Assembly (NCBI GenBank): GCA_902524115.1 | Contig: CABZCA010000008.1 | Coordinates: 1-57,910, forward strand | Length of the DNA: 57,910 nt | Direction of reading: 5' to 3' | From: an uncultured Pelagibacteraceae bacterium | Lineage (GTDB): Bacteria; Pseudomonadota; Alphaproteobacteria; Pelagibacterales; Pelagibacteraceae | Part shown: positions 8,970-18,760 of the stretch, in pieces | Position numbering within the stretch: the stretch's first letter is position 1 | Layout of the letters: the number at the start of each line of letters is the position of its first letter | The notes under the pieces: generated by a model | What the model saw: the letters and a program-made list of their open reading frames with translations, nothing else | Told to the model about the DNA's origin: nothing | The model's database searches: none | Translations under genes and position numbers: made by a program

Positions 8970-9438
8970 AACTTTAAATAAAATAGGATTAGTTTTTTTA
9001 ATATTTGCATTAACTTCTTGTTCTTATAGTCCAATTTTCTCAGAAAAAAATTATAATTTTCAATTAAGTGAAATAATTTTTACTGGAGAAAAAGATATAA
9101 ATAAGTTTATTAAAGAAAATTTTAATCGCATAAAAAGTAATTCAGATTTAGAAAAAAACAAATATAAGGTTTTTATTAATTCAAAAGAAAAAAGAAACAT
9201 CGTCTCAAAAAACTCAAAAGGAGACCCACTTAAATTTGAACTTATAGTTACTGTTGAGTATGAAATTAGCAATAACGAGAAATTACTTTTAAAAAAAATA
9301 ATACAAAAAAACAATATTTATAATAACGATTCTGATTTATTCAAACTGGAGCAAAGTGAAAAAATTATTATTGAGAATATATCAAGAAATATAAGTGATA
9401 ATATTATTTCATCTATAATTAACCTAAATGATAATTAA
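8962..9438 (+). CDS. lptE: LPS-assembly lipoprotein LptE
   Basis: A 158-residue lipoprotein with a signal peptide ending LTSC near residue 20, followed by SYSPIF. In the family LptE is the outer-membrane partner that plugs the LptD barrel and delivers LPS to the cell surface. Sequence conservation is low, and the call rests on lipobox, length and the conserved position between leuS and holA. It overlaps leuS by 8 bp and holA by 11 bp, so translation is probably coupled. Confidence 0.8.
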   Translation: MNRTLNKIGLVFLIFALTSCSYSPIFSEKNYNFQLSEIIFTGEKDINKFIKENFNRIKSNSDLEKNKYKVFINSKEKRNIVSKNSKGDPLKFELIVTVEYEISNNEKLLLKKIIQKNNIYNNDSDLFKLEQSEKIIIENISRNISDNIISSIINLNDN

Positions 9439-10408
9439 GAGCTTTGAGTTAGATAAATTAATTTTCTCGAGTTTAAGTGTACATTTAATATATGGAAATA
9501 ATGAGGGTATCAAACAAGATATTATAAGTAATTTTTATACAAAAAATTATCAAGGTGAGGTTTTAAAATATGATGAACAGGAAATCTTGAATAACAAAGA
9601 CGAATTTATATCAAGTTTACTAACCAAATCTCTTTTCGAGAGTGGGAAATTAATTATTATTTCACGCGGTACAGATAAATTATCCAATATTATTATTGAA
9701 TTGTTAGAAAGAAAGGAAATTGAATCAAAAATAATAATTAAATGCTCAAATCTAGAAAAAAAATCAAAATTAAGAAATTTATTTGAAAAGGAAAAACAGT
9801 TAATTTGTACACCTGTTTATGAAGATGACTCTCGATCATTAAATTTTATTATAAATAATTTTTTAAAAGATAATAAATTAAACCTCTCACAAGAAATTAA
9901 AAATATTCTTATTGAAAGATCAAATGGTGACCGAATAAATTTAAAAAATGAACTATCCAAATTAAAAAACTTATCAATCAGTAAGAAAAAATTAAGTATT
10001 GAGGATGTATTAAAACTTTCTAATCTTGCTGAAAACTACAGCGCATTTGAATTATCAGATAATTATTTAGCTAAAAATTCAAAGAGAGTTTCTAACATTC
10101 TTAATGAAAATAATTACTCTTCTGAAGACTGTATGTTGATTATAAGAACAATATTAAATAAATCAAAAAGACTGTTAAAAATAAAATCTGAAATGGATAA
10201 TAATTTGAATATTGATCAAGTTATATCTAGCTTCAAGCCTCCTATATTTTGGAAAGAGAAGGATATTGTAAAGAAACAAGCTCAATCATGGTCGACTAAT
10301 GAGGTTAAAGAAATAATATTTAAAATAAATCACTTAGAAACTTTAGTAAAGAAAAATGGTTCAAATTCAATGCTTTTTGTCTCCAATTTTGTAAGCAATT
10401 ATCAGTAA
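9428..10408 (+). CDS. holA: DNA polymerase III subunit delta
   Basis: A 326-residue protein matching HolA in length, layout and position after lptE. The N-terminal segment HLIYGNNEGIKQDII is the family's strand-turn-helix near the degenerate nucleotide site, and SNGDRINLKNELSKL is the typical conserved motif in the middle domain. HolA is the clamp-loader subunit that opens the beta sliding clamp. The 3' end overlaps the convergent parB by 7 bp. Confidence 0.88.
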   Translation: MIIKSFELDKLIFSSLSVHLIYGNNEGIKQDIISNFYTKNYQGEVLKYDEQEILNNKDEFISSLLTKSLFESGKLIIISRGTDKLSNIIIELLERKEIESKIIIKCSNLEKKSKLRNLFEKEKQLICTPVYEDDSRSLNFIINNFLKDNKLNLSQEIKNILIERSNGDRINLKNELSKLKNLSISKKKLSIEDVLKLSNLAENYSAFELSDNYLAKNSKRVSNILNENNYSSEDCMLIIRTILNKSKRLLKIKSEMDNNLNIDQVISSFKPPIFWKEKDIVKKQAQSWSTNEVKEIIFKINHLETLVKKNGSNSMLFVSNFVSNYQ

Positions 10409-11253
10409 TTTTGTTTAATAATTTCTACTAACCTATCTAGCTGATCAGCTCCTTTATACTCTAAGCTAATTGTTCCAGAGTTATTTCTTTTATTCTTAAC
10501 AAATACTCGCATTCCAATTTTATTTGTTAACTCTTTTTCGAGACTTGTGATATTTGGATCTTTTTTCTGTGAAGGATTATTAGAGTTTGATTTCACAATA
10601 CGCACTAAACTTTCAGCTTGCCTCACTGATAATTTTTTTGAAATAATTTTTTTTGCCAAAAAAATTGCATTATCTAATCCAACTAAGATTTTTGCATGAC
10701 CTTGTGATAATTTCTCCTCAATTACTAATTCTATCAACTCTTGTGGAAGAGATAGTAATCTCAGACAATTCGATACATGTGTTCTACTTTTGCCGATGAA
10801 TTTTGATACCTTATCTTGATCGTAACTAAATTCATCTATTAATCTTTTATACCCTTCAGCTTCCTCAATCGGATTTAAATCTTTTCTTTGAACATTTTCA
10901 ACAATCGCAAATTCTAATGATTTAAGATTATCTACATTAATTACAACTACTGGAACTTCATGAAGCCCTGCATATTGGGCTGCCTGCCATCTTCTTTCTC
11001 CAGCTATTATTTCGAATTTATCTTCTTGATCAGAAGATGGTCTTACAATGATAGGTTGGATAATACCTCGCTCTCTTATGGAGTTGGTTAATTCCTCTAG
11101 ACTCACTTCATCAAATTTTTTCCTGGGTTGATACTTATTTCTAATTAATGAACTTATGGAGACGCTTTTTTTATTATCAATTTTTTCGCTATCGCCTATT
11201 AAAGAAGATAATCCTCTTCCAAGTCCTTTTTTAGATTTAAACGGGTTAATCAT
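10402..11253 (-). CDS. parB: Chromosome-partitioning protein ParB
   Basis: A 283-residue ParB/Spo0J protein: N-terminal LGRGLSSLIG, the CTP-binding ParB nuclease-like domain with GERRWQAA at residues 85-92 and ENVQRKDLNPIEEA, a helix-turn-helix around KFIGKSRTHVSNCLRLLSL, and a C-terminal dimerisation region. ParB loads at parS and slides as a CTP-dependent clamp, nucleating the partition complex. Its target is visible close by: a perfect parS at 12625-12640 and a close copy at 12957-12972. The gene overlaps parA by 4 bp (ATGA type). Confidence 0.97.
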   Translation of the reverse strand: MINPFKSKKGLGRGLSSLIGDSEKIDNKKSVSISSLIRNKYQPRKKFDEVSLEELTNSIRERGIIQPIIVRPSSDQEDKFEIIAGERRWQAAQYAGLHEVPVVVINVDNLKSLEFAIVENVQRKDLNPIEEAEGYKRLIDEFSYDQDKVSKFIGKSRTHVSNCLRLLSLPQELIELVIEEKLSQGHAKILVGLDNAIFLAKKIISKKLSVRQAESLVRIVKSNSNNPSQKKDPNITSLEKELTNKIGMRVFVKNKRNNSGTISLEYKGADQLDRLVEIIKQNY

Positions 11254-12050
11254 GCTGCACTCTCCACTAGTTTATCTTGGTTTAAAAATTCCTCTGTAAA
11301 ACTAAAGTATGCTCTGCTGCCTGGGCAAGCTTTGTCATAAATCAGAACCGGAACACCGTGTGAGGGTGCTTCTGATAATCTAACATTTCTTGGAACTGCA
11401 GTGTTATAAACTTTATCCTTAAAATAGTTTCTCGCTTCAGTCTCAACCTCTCCAGATAATTTATTTCTCTTATCATACATTGTCAGGAGTATTCCTCTTA
11501 TGTCTAAAGATGGATTTAGGTTCGATTTTATCCTCTCAATTGTTTTCATAAGCTGTGTGAGTCCCTCTAAAGCAAAGAATTCTGTCTGAAGTGGTACCAC
11601 AAGCGCATTAGAAGCAACCAATGCCATAATTGTAAGGAGGCTTAAGGATGGTGGGCAGTCAATTATTATATAGTCATAAGATAGCTCAGAATTGTTTAAA
11701 TTCAGTGCTAATTCATCCTTTAATTTAAAGGCTCTTCGGCTATCACCTGCTGTCTCAACCTCTAGTCCAGACAAATCAACATTCGATGATATCAAATCTA
11801 AATTTTCAAACTTTGTATTCTGGATTACATTTGAAATATTTTTATTTCCATTCAATACATTGTAAATTGTTTGTTCAGAACTTGTTGTATTCGATAATCC
11901 AAGACCTGTTGTAGCATTTCCTTGTGGGTCAAGATCAATTACAAGAATTTTTTTTCCTTTCATTGTTAACCCGGCAGCAAGATTAATGACAGTAGTGGTC
12001 TTGCCCACTCCACCTTTTTGGTTTATGATTGAAATAATTTTTCTATTCAT
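11250..12050 (-). CDS. parA: Chromosome-partitioning ATPase ParA/Soj
   Basis: A 266-residue deviant Walker ATPase. The P-loop KGGVGKTTT is at residues 12-20 and VIDLDPQGNATTGLG is the switch/Walker A' region; YDYIIIDCPPSLSLLT is Walker B. ParA dimers bind the nucleoid with ATP and pull ParB-parS complexes apart. It lies in the conserved order mnmG-rsmG-parA-parB. Its ATG overlaps the end of rsmG by 8 bp. Confidence 0.97.
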   Translation of the reverse strand: MNRKIISIINQKGGVGKTTTVINLAAGLTMKGKKILVIDLDPQGNATTGLGLSNTTSSEQTIYNVLNGNKNISNVIQNTKFENLDLISSNVDLSGLEVETAGDSRRAFKLKDELALNLNNSELSYDYIIIDCPPSLSLLTIMALVASNALVVPLQTEFFALEGLTQLMKTIERIKSNLNPSLDIRGILLTMYDKRNKLSGEVETEARNYFKDKVYNTAVPRNVRLSEAPSHGVPVLIYDKACPGSRAYFSFTEEFLNQDKLVESAA

Positions 12051-12687
12051 ATTTTTTTTTTAAATTTGAAATTTTTACTACTGATGACTCTTCACTTGTT
12101 AGACTTTTCATTTCCTCTATATCAAATTTCCATTTTGTAGAAACATCTTCCAAAATTTTTTTTCCACTCTTTCCTAAATACATGACTATGTATTTAAAAT
12201 TTTTAAAATTTTTTGTTGCTATATCAAAAATGATTGGCAAAGGTTTGAATGCCCGACAAATTATTACATCTGTAACTAAATTTTTCTCTTCAAAAATATT
12301 TTTTTGGTAAATCCTTGCCTCTAATTTAAACTTTTTTACCATCTCTTTTAAGAAATTGCTCTTATGGTAGCTCTTTTCATAAAAAATTAGCTTAAAACCT
12401 TGTTTTTTTGATTTCATCAAAATACCTAAAACTATACTAGGTAGCCCCGCTCCAGAGCCAAGGTCAGTACAAACATTAATATCATTTTTATTAATAAAAT
12501 CAATAGTTTGTGCACTATCATAAATATGCCTAGTATTTATTGACTTTTCCGTACTTAAACTTATCAAATTTATTTTCTTGTTTGCGATTAAAATTGACTG
12601 TGAATAGTCCTCAAGCTCACCATGTGTTTCACGTGAAACATTTGGGAGATGAATTTTATCTGTTTTTATTATTTTCGAATCAATCAA
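12043..12687 (-). CDS. rsmG: 16S rRNA (guanine527-N7)-methyltransferase RsmG
   Basis: A 214-residue SAM-dependent methyltransferase (GidB) that modifies G527 in 16S rRNA. The SAM site reads [18 protein letters not shown] and the later [10 protein letters not shown] is also typical. The N-terminal [10 protein letters not shown] segment matches the family. It is embedded in the mnmG-rsmG-parA-parB run with 4-bp (mnmG) and 8-bp (parA) overlaps. Its codons for NVSRET (12625-12640) contain a perfect parS palindrome, so this coding DNA doubles as the centromere. Confidence 0.95.
   Translation of the reverse strand: MIDSKIIKTDKIHLPNVSRETHGELEDYSQSILIANKKINLISLSTEKSINTRHIYDSAQTIDFINKNDINVCTDLGSGAGLPSIVLGILMKSKKQGFKLIFYEKSYHKSNFLKEMVKKFKLEARIYQKNIFEEKNLVTDVIICRAFKPLPIIFDIATKNFKNFKYIVMYLGKSGKKILEDVSTKWKFDIEEMKSLTSEESSVVKISNLKKKYE
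12625..12640. other. parS centromere site (perfect 16-mer)
   Basis: TGTTTCACGTGAAACA is an exact match to the consensus bacterial parS palindrome, the ParB loading site. It lies within rsmG, encoding part of NVSRET, about 1.4 kb from the start of parB. A 16-bp perfect palindrome with GC in the middle is very unlikely by chance in this AT-rich DNA. Confidence 0.93.
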
Positions 12688-14555
12688 GCTATATGCTTAA
12701 TAGACTTTCTTTTAACGTGAGACAACAAAATATAAACTGCAGCTGGAGTTATCCCATCTATTCTAAGTGCTTGGCCAAGTGTTTTTGGCTTAATTTGCTT
12801 AAATTTTGATTTGACTTCATTTGATAATCCAGAAAATTGATCATAATCAATGTTTTCTGGTATTTTAAGATTTTCATCTCTTTTAAATGCTAAAATATCT
12901 GCATTTTGCTTCTTTAAATAACCTTTATAATGAGCCTTTATCTCAATTTGTTCATCAATTTCACGTGAAACATATTTAATTTCTGGCCAAATTTCCCTAA
13001 CTTTACTCATATTTACTGACTTTTGGCTCAGTATTTCTAATGCATTTCTTTTAACCCCGTCTTTAGCAATATTAATTTTAAATTTAGATGCTTTTGAGGG
13101 TGAAATTAAAGAGCTTTCCATTTTTTTAAGACTTTTTTCCAGTTTAGATGCTTTGTCTTTATATAATATTTTTCTTTCATCTAGAATAAGTCCGATATCA
13201 ATTCCTTTTTGAGTTAGTCTAAGATCGGCATTGTCAGATCTCAAAGATAGCCTATATTCTGCCCTTGATGTGAACATTCTATAAGGCTCAGCAACTCCTT
13301 TTGTAACTAAATCATCTATCATAACACCTATGTATGCCTCAGATCTATCAAGTATAAATGGTTCTTTACCTTTAATAGAGAGAGCAGCATTTACTCCAGC
13401 TATCAATCCTTGCGCTGCTGCCTCTTCATAGCCTGTTGTTCCATTTATTTGTCCTGCAAGGTAAAGATTTTTAATTTTTTTTGTCTCTAAAGTTAGGAAT
13501 AGCTCCCGTGGGTCCACAAAATCATATTCTATTGCGTATCCCGGTCTTAAAATCCTAACATTCTCTAAACCATTGATATTATTGCAAATTTCTTGCTGTA
13601 TTTCAGCAGGAAGTGATGTTGAAATTCCATTAGGGTAGATTGTTTTATCATGCAAACCTTCTGGCTCTAAAAATATTTGATGTTTTTGCTTATCAGCAAA
13701 CTTTACAATTTTATCTTCTATAGATGGACAGTATCTAGGACCAACTCCCTGGATGCTTCCTGAGTACATAGCACTACTTTTTATGTTTTTAGATATGATC
13801 TCATGAACTTGACGATTGGTATAAGTCATCCTACATGAAATTTGTCTATTGATATTTTTTTTTGTAAGAAAAGAAAAAAAATATGGATCTTCATCTGCAT
13901 GCTGCTCCTCGAGTTTTTCGAAATTAATTGTAGTTGCATCCAATCTTGGGGGTGTCCCCGTTTTTAATCTTCCAATTTTAAAATTATATTTTTCTAATTG
14001 TTCACTTAGACCTGTTGAAGGTTTTTCATTAAATCTTCCTGCAGGTGTTTTTTCTTCACCAATGTGAATTAAACCATTTAAAAAAGTTCCAGTTGTTAAA
14101 ATTACTTTTGATGAAAGTACTTTTTTACCTTCTTGAGTAACAAAACCAATTATATTGTTTTTTTTAAAAATGAACTCTATTACAGGATCTGAAAAAATGC
14201 TTAAATTACAATACTTTATAAGTTTTTCTTGCATATATTTCTTATATAGTGATCTATCACTTTGAGTACGCGGTCCTCGGACTGCAGGGCCTCTACTTCT
14301 ATTTAATAATCGAAATTGTATTCCTGATTTATCTGCAACTTCACCCATTACACCATCAAGTGCATCTATCTCTCGAACAAGATGACCTTTACCTAATCCA
14401 CCAATAGCTGGATTACATGACATCTCACCAATAGTATCAAATTTATGTGTAAATAAGGCAGTATTTACGCCCAATCTAGCAGATGCTGCAGCTGCTTCGC
14501 AACCAGCATGACCACCACCAATTACAACTACATCAAAAGAAGTATCATTTTTCAT
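12684..14555 (-). CDS. mnmG: tRNA uridine-5-carboxymethylaminomethyl modification enzyme MnmG (GidA)
   Basis: A 623-residue FAD enzyme that, with MnmE, installs the cmnm5 group on the wobble uridine of certain tRNAs. The FAD motif [12 protein letters not shown] is at the N-terminus, with later family signatures [22 protein letters not shown] (split here only by naming) and [11 protein letters not shown] near the C-terminus. Length is normal. Its C-terminal coding sequence contains a degenerate parS at 12957-12972. It overlaps rsmG by 4 bp and is separated from mnmE by 76 bp with no gene. Confidence 0.97.
   Translation of the reverse strand: MKNDTSFDVVVIGGGHAGCEAAAASARLGVNTALFTHKFDTIGEMSCNPAIGGLGKGHLVREIDALDGVMGEVADKSGIQFRLLNRSRGPAVRGPRTQSDRSLYKKYMQEKLIKYCNLSIFSDPVIEFIFKKNNIIGFVTQEGKKVLSSKVILTTGTFLNGLIHIGEEKTPAGRFNEKPSTGLSEQLEKYNFKIGRLKTGTPPRLDATTINFEKLEEQHADEDPYFFSFLTKKNINRQISCRMTYTNRQVHEIISKNIKSSAMYSGSIQGVGPRYCPSIEDKIVKFADKQKHQIFLEPEGLHDKTIYPNGISTSLPAEIQQEICNNINGLENVRILRPGYAIEYDFVDPRELFLTLETKKIKNLYLAGQINGTTGYEEAAAQGLIAGVNAALSIKGKEPFILDRSEAYIGVMIDDLVTKGVAEPYRMFTSRAEYRLSLRSDNADLRLTQKGIDIGLILDERKILYKDKASKLEKSLKKMESSLISPSKASKFKINIAKDGVKRNALEILSQKSVNMSKVREIWPEIKYVSREIDEQIEIKAHYKGYLKKQNADILAFKRDENLKIPENIDYDQFSGLSNEVKSKFKQIKPKTLGQALRIDGITPAAVYILLSHVKRKSIKHIA
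12957..12972. other. Second parS-like site (14 of 16 bases)
   Basis: AATTTCACGTGAAACA matches parS at 14 of 16 positions and keeps the full TTTCACGTGAAA core. It lies in mnmG codons for YVSREI, 332 bp from the perfect site. The close spacing to a perfect site and to parAB makes a genuine secondary ParB site likely. Confidence 0.75.
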
Positions 14556-14631
14556 TACTGTAATTTATTATTGATCTTAAAATTTACAAGAAAACACTTA
14601 AAAATGACCAAAAAATAAGCAAATTCAACTC

Positions 14632-15963
14632 TTATTTACCTATACAAAAATCACTAAAAATGGAACCTAATATTTCTTCAACATCTACTTTTCCAACAAT
14701 CATACCTAGATGTCTAGTTGCTAATCTTAAATCCTCCGCAGCTTTATCAAATTCCTCTTTAGAATTTTTTATTTCAAAATTTTTTAGATTATAAACACAA
14801 GCTTCTAAACTTTGCCTATGTCTTTCTCTGGTGATTAAAGTTTCATTTGAACTTACAAATTTATTTTTTAATTTATCTTTAATTCGATTTATTAATTCAT
14901 CTAAGTTAGTTTCATTTTTAATTGATAAAAAAATTGGATTAAATTCTTCAATTTGATGATTAATATTTTTATAACCAAGATCTATTTTATTGATTACAAT
15001 TATAGCTTTTTCATTTACTAAATCATTCAAAAAACCAGTAAAATCAATACTTTTTGGCTCTATTACTATAATATTGAGATCAGCATCTTCAGCTCTCTTA
15101 AGTGCTAATTTGATTCCTTTTTTTTCTATCTCGTCTTTAGACTCTCTAATCCCAGCAGTATCAGAGATAACAACTGGATAACCATCTAAATTTAAATGAG
15201 CTTCGATAACATCTCTAGTTGTTCCTGCAATTTCTGAAACAATAGCCACATCTCGATTGGATAGATAATTTAGTAAAGAAGATTTTCCTGCATTAGTAGG
15301 TCCAAGAATTGCAATCTTAAAGCCTTCCCTAATTCTTTCTCCAACTTTTTGATCATTTAAAATTGTCTCAATTTCATTTCTTATTTTTTCGGAATCTATT
15401 TTAATATTTTTTATTACATCTTCTGGAAGGTCCTCCTCAGGAAAATCTATTTTAGCCTCAACGTTTGACAAAATTTTTAAAAGTTTTTCTCTAAGTGAAT
15501 TAAATTTTTGAGAACTTCTACCGCTCATTATTTTGACAGCTTGTTGTCTTTGAATTTCAGTTTCTGCAGAAATAAGATCGGAAATGCTTTCAGCTTTGAG
15601 AAGATTTATTTTTTCATTTTGAAAAGCAATTTTTGTAAATTCACCAGGCTCAGCTAATCGACAATTTTCAATTTTTGATAATTGCTCTAAAATTGCCCTT
15701 ACAACTGCAATACTACCGTGAACATGTATTTCAGCCATATCCTCACCTGTGTAGCTCTCTGGACCTGGAAACCACAATAATATACCCTCGTCTATAAGCT
15801 CAGAATTGTTGATTTTATTAAATTTTTTTAAAGTTGCCACTTTAGGAGATGGCATTTCTCCATTTACAAGAGTCAATATAATTTTTTTTGTTTGTAATCC
15901 AGATACGCGAATTACTGCTATACCTGAAACTCCAGGGCCTGACGATAATGCATAAATTGTCAT
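14632..15963 (-). CDS. mnmE: tRNA modification GTPase MnmE (TrmE)
   Basis: A 443-residue GTPase acting with MnmG. The N-terminal formyl-THF-binding domain is followed by a G domain with the G1 loop GPTNAGKSSLLN near residue 220, the G2/G3 segment AGTTRDVIEA and DTAGIRES, and the G4 motif NKID. The protein ends in the diagnostic CIGK with the catalytic Cys near residue 440. Length is typical. It lies between rho and mnmG in the usual alphaproteobacterial order. Confidence 0.97.
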   Translation of the reverse strand: MTIYALSSGPGVSGIAVIRVSGLQTKKIILTLVNGEMPSPKVATLKKFNKINNSELIDEGILLWFPGPESYTGEDMAEIHVHGSIAVVRAILEQLSKIENCRLAEPGEFTKIAFQNEKINLLKAESISDLISAETEIQRQQAVKIMSGRSSQKFNSLREKLLKILSNVEAKIDFPEEDLPEDVIKNIKIDSEKIRNEIETILNDQKVGERIREGFKIAILGPTNAGKSSLLNYLSNRDVAIVSEIAGTTRDVIEAHLNLDGYPVVISDTAGIRESKDEIEKKGIKLALKRAEDADLNIIVIEPKSIDFTGFLNDLVNEKAIIVINKIDLGYKNINHQIEEFNPIFLSIKNETNLDELINRIKDKLKNKFVSSNETLITRERHRQSLEACVYNLKNFEIKNSKEEFDKAAEDLRLATRHLGMIVGKVDVEEILGSIFSDFCIGK

Positions 15964-15999
15964 AAAAAGAGTATAACAATTATTTATAAAATAATATTC

Positions 16000-17271
16000 T
16001 TAAGATGGCTTGTTCATCGAATTAAAGAACTCAGCATTATTTTTAGTTGTCTTTAATTTAGAATTAATAAAATCGATCGCATCCATAGATCCCATTGGAG
16101 CGATTATTCTTCTTAGAACATTCATTTTTTGAAGATCATTTTTGTCAAAAATTAATTCCTCTCTTCTCGTCCCTGATTTAGTAATATCAATTGCAGGGTA
16201 AATTCTTTTCTCTGATATCTTTCTATCTAAAATAGTCTCACTATTTCCGGTTCCTTTGAATTCTTCAAAAATTACCTCATCCATTCTACTTCCTGTATCA
16301 ATAAGAGCAGTGGCTATGATTGTTAATGATCCACCTTCTTCAATATTTCTTGCTGCTCCAAAAAACCTTTTAGGTCTCTGTAGCGCATTAGCATCCACAC
16401 CACCTGTTAAAACTTTTCCCGAACTTGGGACAACAGCGTTATAGGCTCTTCCTAATCTTGTTATAGAGTCTAAAAGTATTACAACATCTTTTTTATGTTC
16501 TGTCAGTCTTTTAGCTTTTTCAATAACCATTTCAGCAACAGCTACATGACGTTGAGCTGGTTCATCAAAAGTTGAACTAATAACTTCACCTTTTACAGTT
16601 CTTTGCATATCCGTAACTTCTTCGGGTCTTTCATCAATTAGTAAAACCATAAGATAACATTCAGGATGGTTTGCTGTTATAGAGTTAGCTATACTTTGTA
16701 AAATCATTGTCTTTCCTGCCTTAGGGGGCGATATGATCAACGATCTTTGTCCCTTACCAATAGGACTTACAAGATCAATTAGTCTCGGAGTTAAGTCAGG
16801 TTTTTTTTCAATCTTATTTGTCTCAACTTCCATTCCTAATTGTTTATTTGGATAAAGTGGAGTTAAGTTATCAAAAGCAATTTTATGCTTAAATTTGTCT
16901 GGCTCTTCAAAATTTATTTTACTAACTTGTAAAAGAGCAAAATATCTTTCACCTTCTTTTGGAGATCTAATAGGACCTTCAACAGTATCACCTGTTCTTA
17001 AACCAAATCTTCTAATTTGGCTTGGACTTACATATATGTCATCTGCTCCTGGCAAATAGTTTGACTCCATAGCTCTAAGAAATCCAAAACCATCTTGAAG
17101 TAATTGCAAAACTCCACCACCAGTGATCTCTTCACCTTTTTCAGCAAGCTTTTTTAGGATTGCAAAATAAATTTCCTGTCTACGAAGTGTGCTTGCGTTT
17201 TCTATACCTAGTTTTTCTGCCTCGGTAATAAGTTTTTCAGAGCTTTTTTCTTTTAATTCTTGAATGTTCAT
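16000..17271 (-). CDS. rho: Transcription termination factor Rho
   Basis: A 423-residue hexameric RNA helicase. The N-terminal Rho domain and cold-shock RNA-binding domain ([32 protein letters not shown]) are followed by the ATPase with P-loop PPKAGKTM near residue 181, Walker [12 protein letters not shown], and the R-loop GSMDAIDF region at the C-terminus. No extra Rho insertion is seen. It is separated from mnmE by 36 bp and from hemJ by 58 bp. Confidence 0.98.
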   Translation of the reverse strand: MNIQELKEKSSEKLITEAEKLGIENASTLRRQEIYFAILKKLAEKGEEITGGGVLQLLQDGFGFLRAMESNYLPGADDIYVSPSQIRRFGLRTGDTVEGPIRSPKEGERYFALLQVSKINFEEPDKFKHKIAFDNLTPLYPNKQLGMEVETNKIEKKPDLTPRLIDLVSPIGKGQRSLIISPPKAGKTMILQSIANSITANHPECYLMVLLIDERPEEVTDMQRTVKGEVISSTFDEPAQRHVAVAEMVIEKAKRLTEHKKDVVILLDSITRLGRAYNAVVPSSGKVLTGGVDANALQRPKRFFGAARNIEEGGSLTIIATALIDTGSRMDEVIFEEFKGTGNSETILDRKISEKRIYPAIDITKSGTRREELIFDKNDLQKMNVLRRIIAPMGSMDAIDFINSKLKTTKNNAEFFNSMNKPS

Positions 17272-17329
17272 TTATGGGAGTTTTGTTTAAGATATTATAA
17301 ATATATATGCTGATACTAAAATTTCAACC

Positions 17330-17764
17330 CTAGATAGGTTTGAAAACCACAATAAATACAATAAAAATGAGTAAAATTGTTGGTATTTCGTTAATTATCC
17401 TAAAAAATTTAGATGATTTAATATTTTCTTTTGACTTTAGTAAGCGCATAGATCTACCAAGATATTCATGATAAATAGTTAAAATCACTACTAATAGAAT
17501 TTTAAGTTGTAACCAAAGGTAGGCGAAACTTTCAATACCATTTATCCAAATTAATATAATACCAAAAAGCCAAGATAAAATCATGGCTGGTCGCATTATG
17601 TAGTTATAAAGTTTTCTTTCCATTGTTTCAAAAATTTTAGTTGTCTGTTCTTTTTCAATATTTTCAACGTGATATACGAAAATTCTTGGAAGATATAAAA
17701 GACCTGCCATCCAAGATATTACTGCAATTAGGTGTAGGGATTTAAATAAAAGATATCCACTCAT
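17330..17764 (-). CDS. hemJ: Protoporphyrinogen oxidase HemJ
   Basis: A 144-residue integral membrane protein with four hydrophobic segments. The conserved N-terminal FKSLHLIAVISWMAGLLYLPR carries the haem-binding His, and MRPAMILSWLFGI and YHEYLG are also typical of HemJ (UPF0093). It oxidises protoporphyrinogen IX to protoporphyrin IX, the step just before ferrochelatase. It sits 3 bp from hemH, the next enzyme, giving a three-gene haem cluster hemE-hemH-hemJ. Confidence 0.93.
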   Translation of the reverse strand: MSGYLLFKSLHLIAVISWMAGLLYLPRIFVYHVENIEKEQTTKIFETMERKLYNYIMRPAMILSWLFGIILIWINGIESFAYLWLQLKILLVVILTIYHEYLGRSMRLLKSKENIKSSKFFRIINEIPTILLIFIVFIVVFKPI

Positions 17765-17767
17765 AAA

Positions 17768-18760
17768 TTAAATATTTTTTGAAATTAAGTGTTTAAATAA
17801 AAAAATATGATCATCACTATCATTTAAACATGGTATCATTTCAAAATTTTTACCACCAGATTTAATAAAGCTTTCTTTTCCTTGAATAGATATTTCCTCT
17901 AAAGTTTCTACACAATCTGATGAAAATCCTGGGCATATAACTAAGATATTTTTTTTTCCTTCTTTCGGAAGAGTTTCAAGAGTTTTGTCTGTATAAGGTT
18001 GTAACCATTCTTGGGGACCAAATCTTGATTGAAATGTTGTTTTGATTTCAATATCTGAGTATTTTTCAGAAATTAGTCTAGTGGTTTTATGACAGTAACA
18101 ATGATATGGATCACCCTTATCAAAATATTTTTTAGGTATTCCATGATAAGATGCTATTATTAAATCTGGTTTCCAACTAATTTCACTGATTTTTTTTTCA
18201 ATACTATTTTTGATAGCTTCTATATAGAGAGGTTCTGACTCATAATGTGGAATAATTTTTAAGTTTGGTTGCCACCTCATTTTCATCAAACTTCTATAAA
18301 CTTCATCACAAACAGTTGCTGTTGTTGCTGCTGCATATTGGGGGTAAAGGGGAAGAATAATTAAATTTTCACAACCTTTTTTTTGAAGATGATTGATTTT
18401 GCTTCTAATACTTGGATTTCCATACCTCATGGCAAAATCAACAATTAAATTTTCGTTGTTAATTTGTTTAGATAATTTTTTTGCTTGGCTCTCAGTATAA
18501 TATCTAAGAGGAGACATGTTTTTGTCCCTCATCCATATTTCTTTATAGGCTTTTGCTGTTTTAGAAGGTCTGAAAGTAAGTATAAATAGGTTAAGTATTA
18601 CCTGCCAAATTAAGGGATTTACCTCAATTACTCGTCTGTCTGATAAAAATTCTTTTAAATATTTTCTTATATCTAACCAACTTGTTGAGTCAGGTGTGCC
18701 AAGATTTACAATTAAAATACCTGTCTTCCCATAATTAATTTTTGGATGATCTGGTGTCAT
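17768..18760 (-). CDS. hemH: Ferrochelatase
   Basis: A 330-residue ferrochelatase inserting Fe(II) into protoporphyrin IX. Visible landmarks are GILIVNLGTPDS at the start, SYHGIPKKYFDKGDPY with the catalytic His, HCYCHKTTRL, TFQSRFGPQEWLQPYTD and the C-terminal GFSSDCVETLEEI with the conserved Glu. It overlaps hemE by 4 bp (ATGA) and is followed after 3 bp by hemJ, so the three are likely one transcript read away from the putative origin. Confidence 0.96.
   Translation of the reverse strand: MTPDHPKINYGKTGILIVNLGTPDSTSWLDIRKYLKEFLSDRRVIEVNPLIWQVILNLFILTFRPSKTAKAYKEIWMRDKNMSPLRYYTESQAKKLSKQINNENLIVDFAMRYGNPSIRSKINHLQKKGCENLIILPLYPQYAAATTATVCDEVYRSLMKMRWQPNLKIIPHYESEPLYIEAIKNSIEKKISEISWKPDLIIASYHGIPKKYFDKGDPYHCYCHKTTRLISEKYSDIEIKTTFQSRFGPQEWLQPYTDKTLETLPKEGKKNILVICPGFSSDCVETLEEISIQGKESFIKSGGKNFEMIPCLNDSDDHIFLFKHLISKNI

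Noticed and set aside
12709..12724. Possible third parS, CTTTTAACGTGAGACA in mnmG
   Set aside because: Only 12 of 16 positions match and the palindrome is broken, so it is probably chance or a fossil.
13849..14067. Ser/Phe/Leu-rich ORFs opposite conserved genes, such as this one in mnmG
   Set aside because: Their composition is that expected from reading the complement of AT-rich coding sequence, and each lies inside a firmly identified gene.
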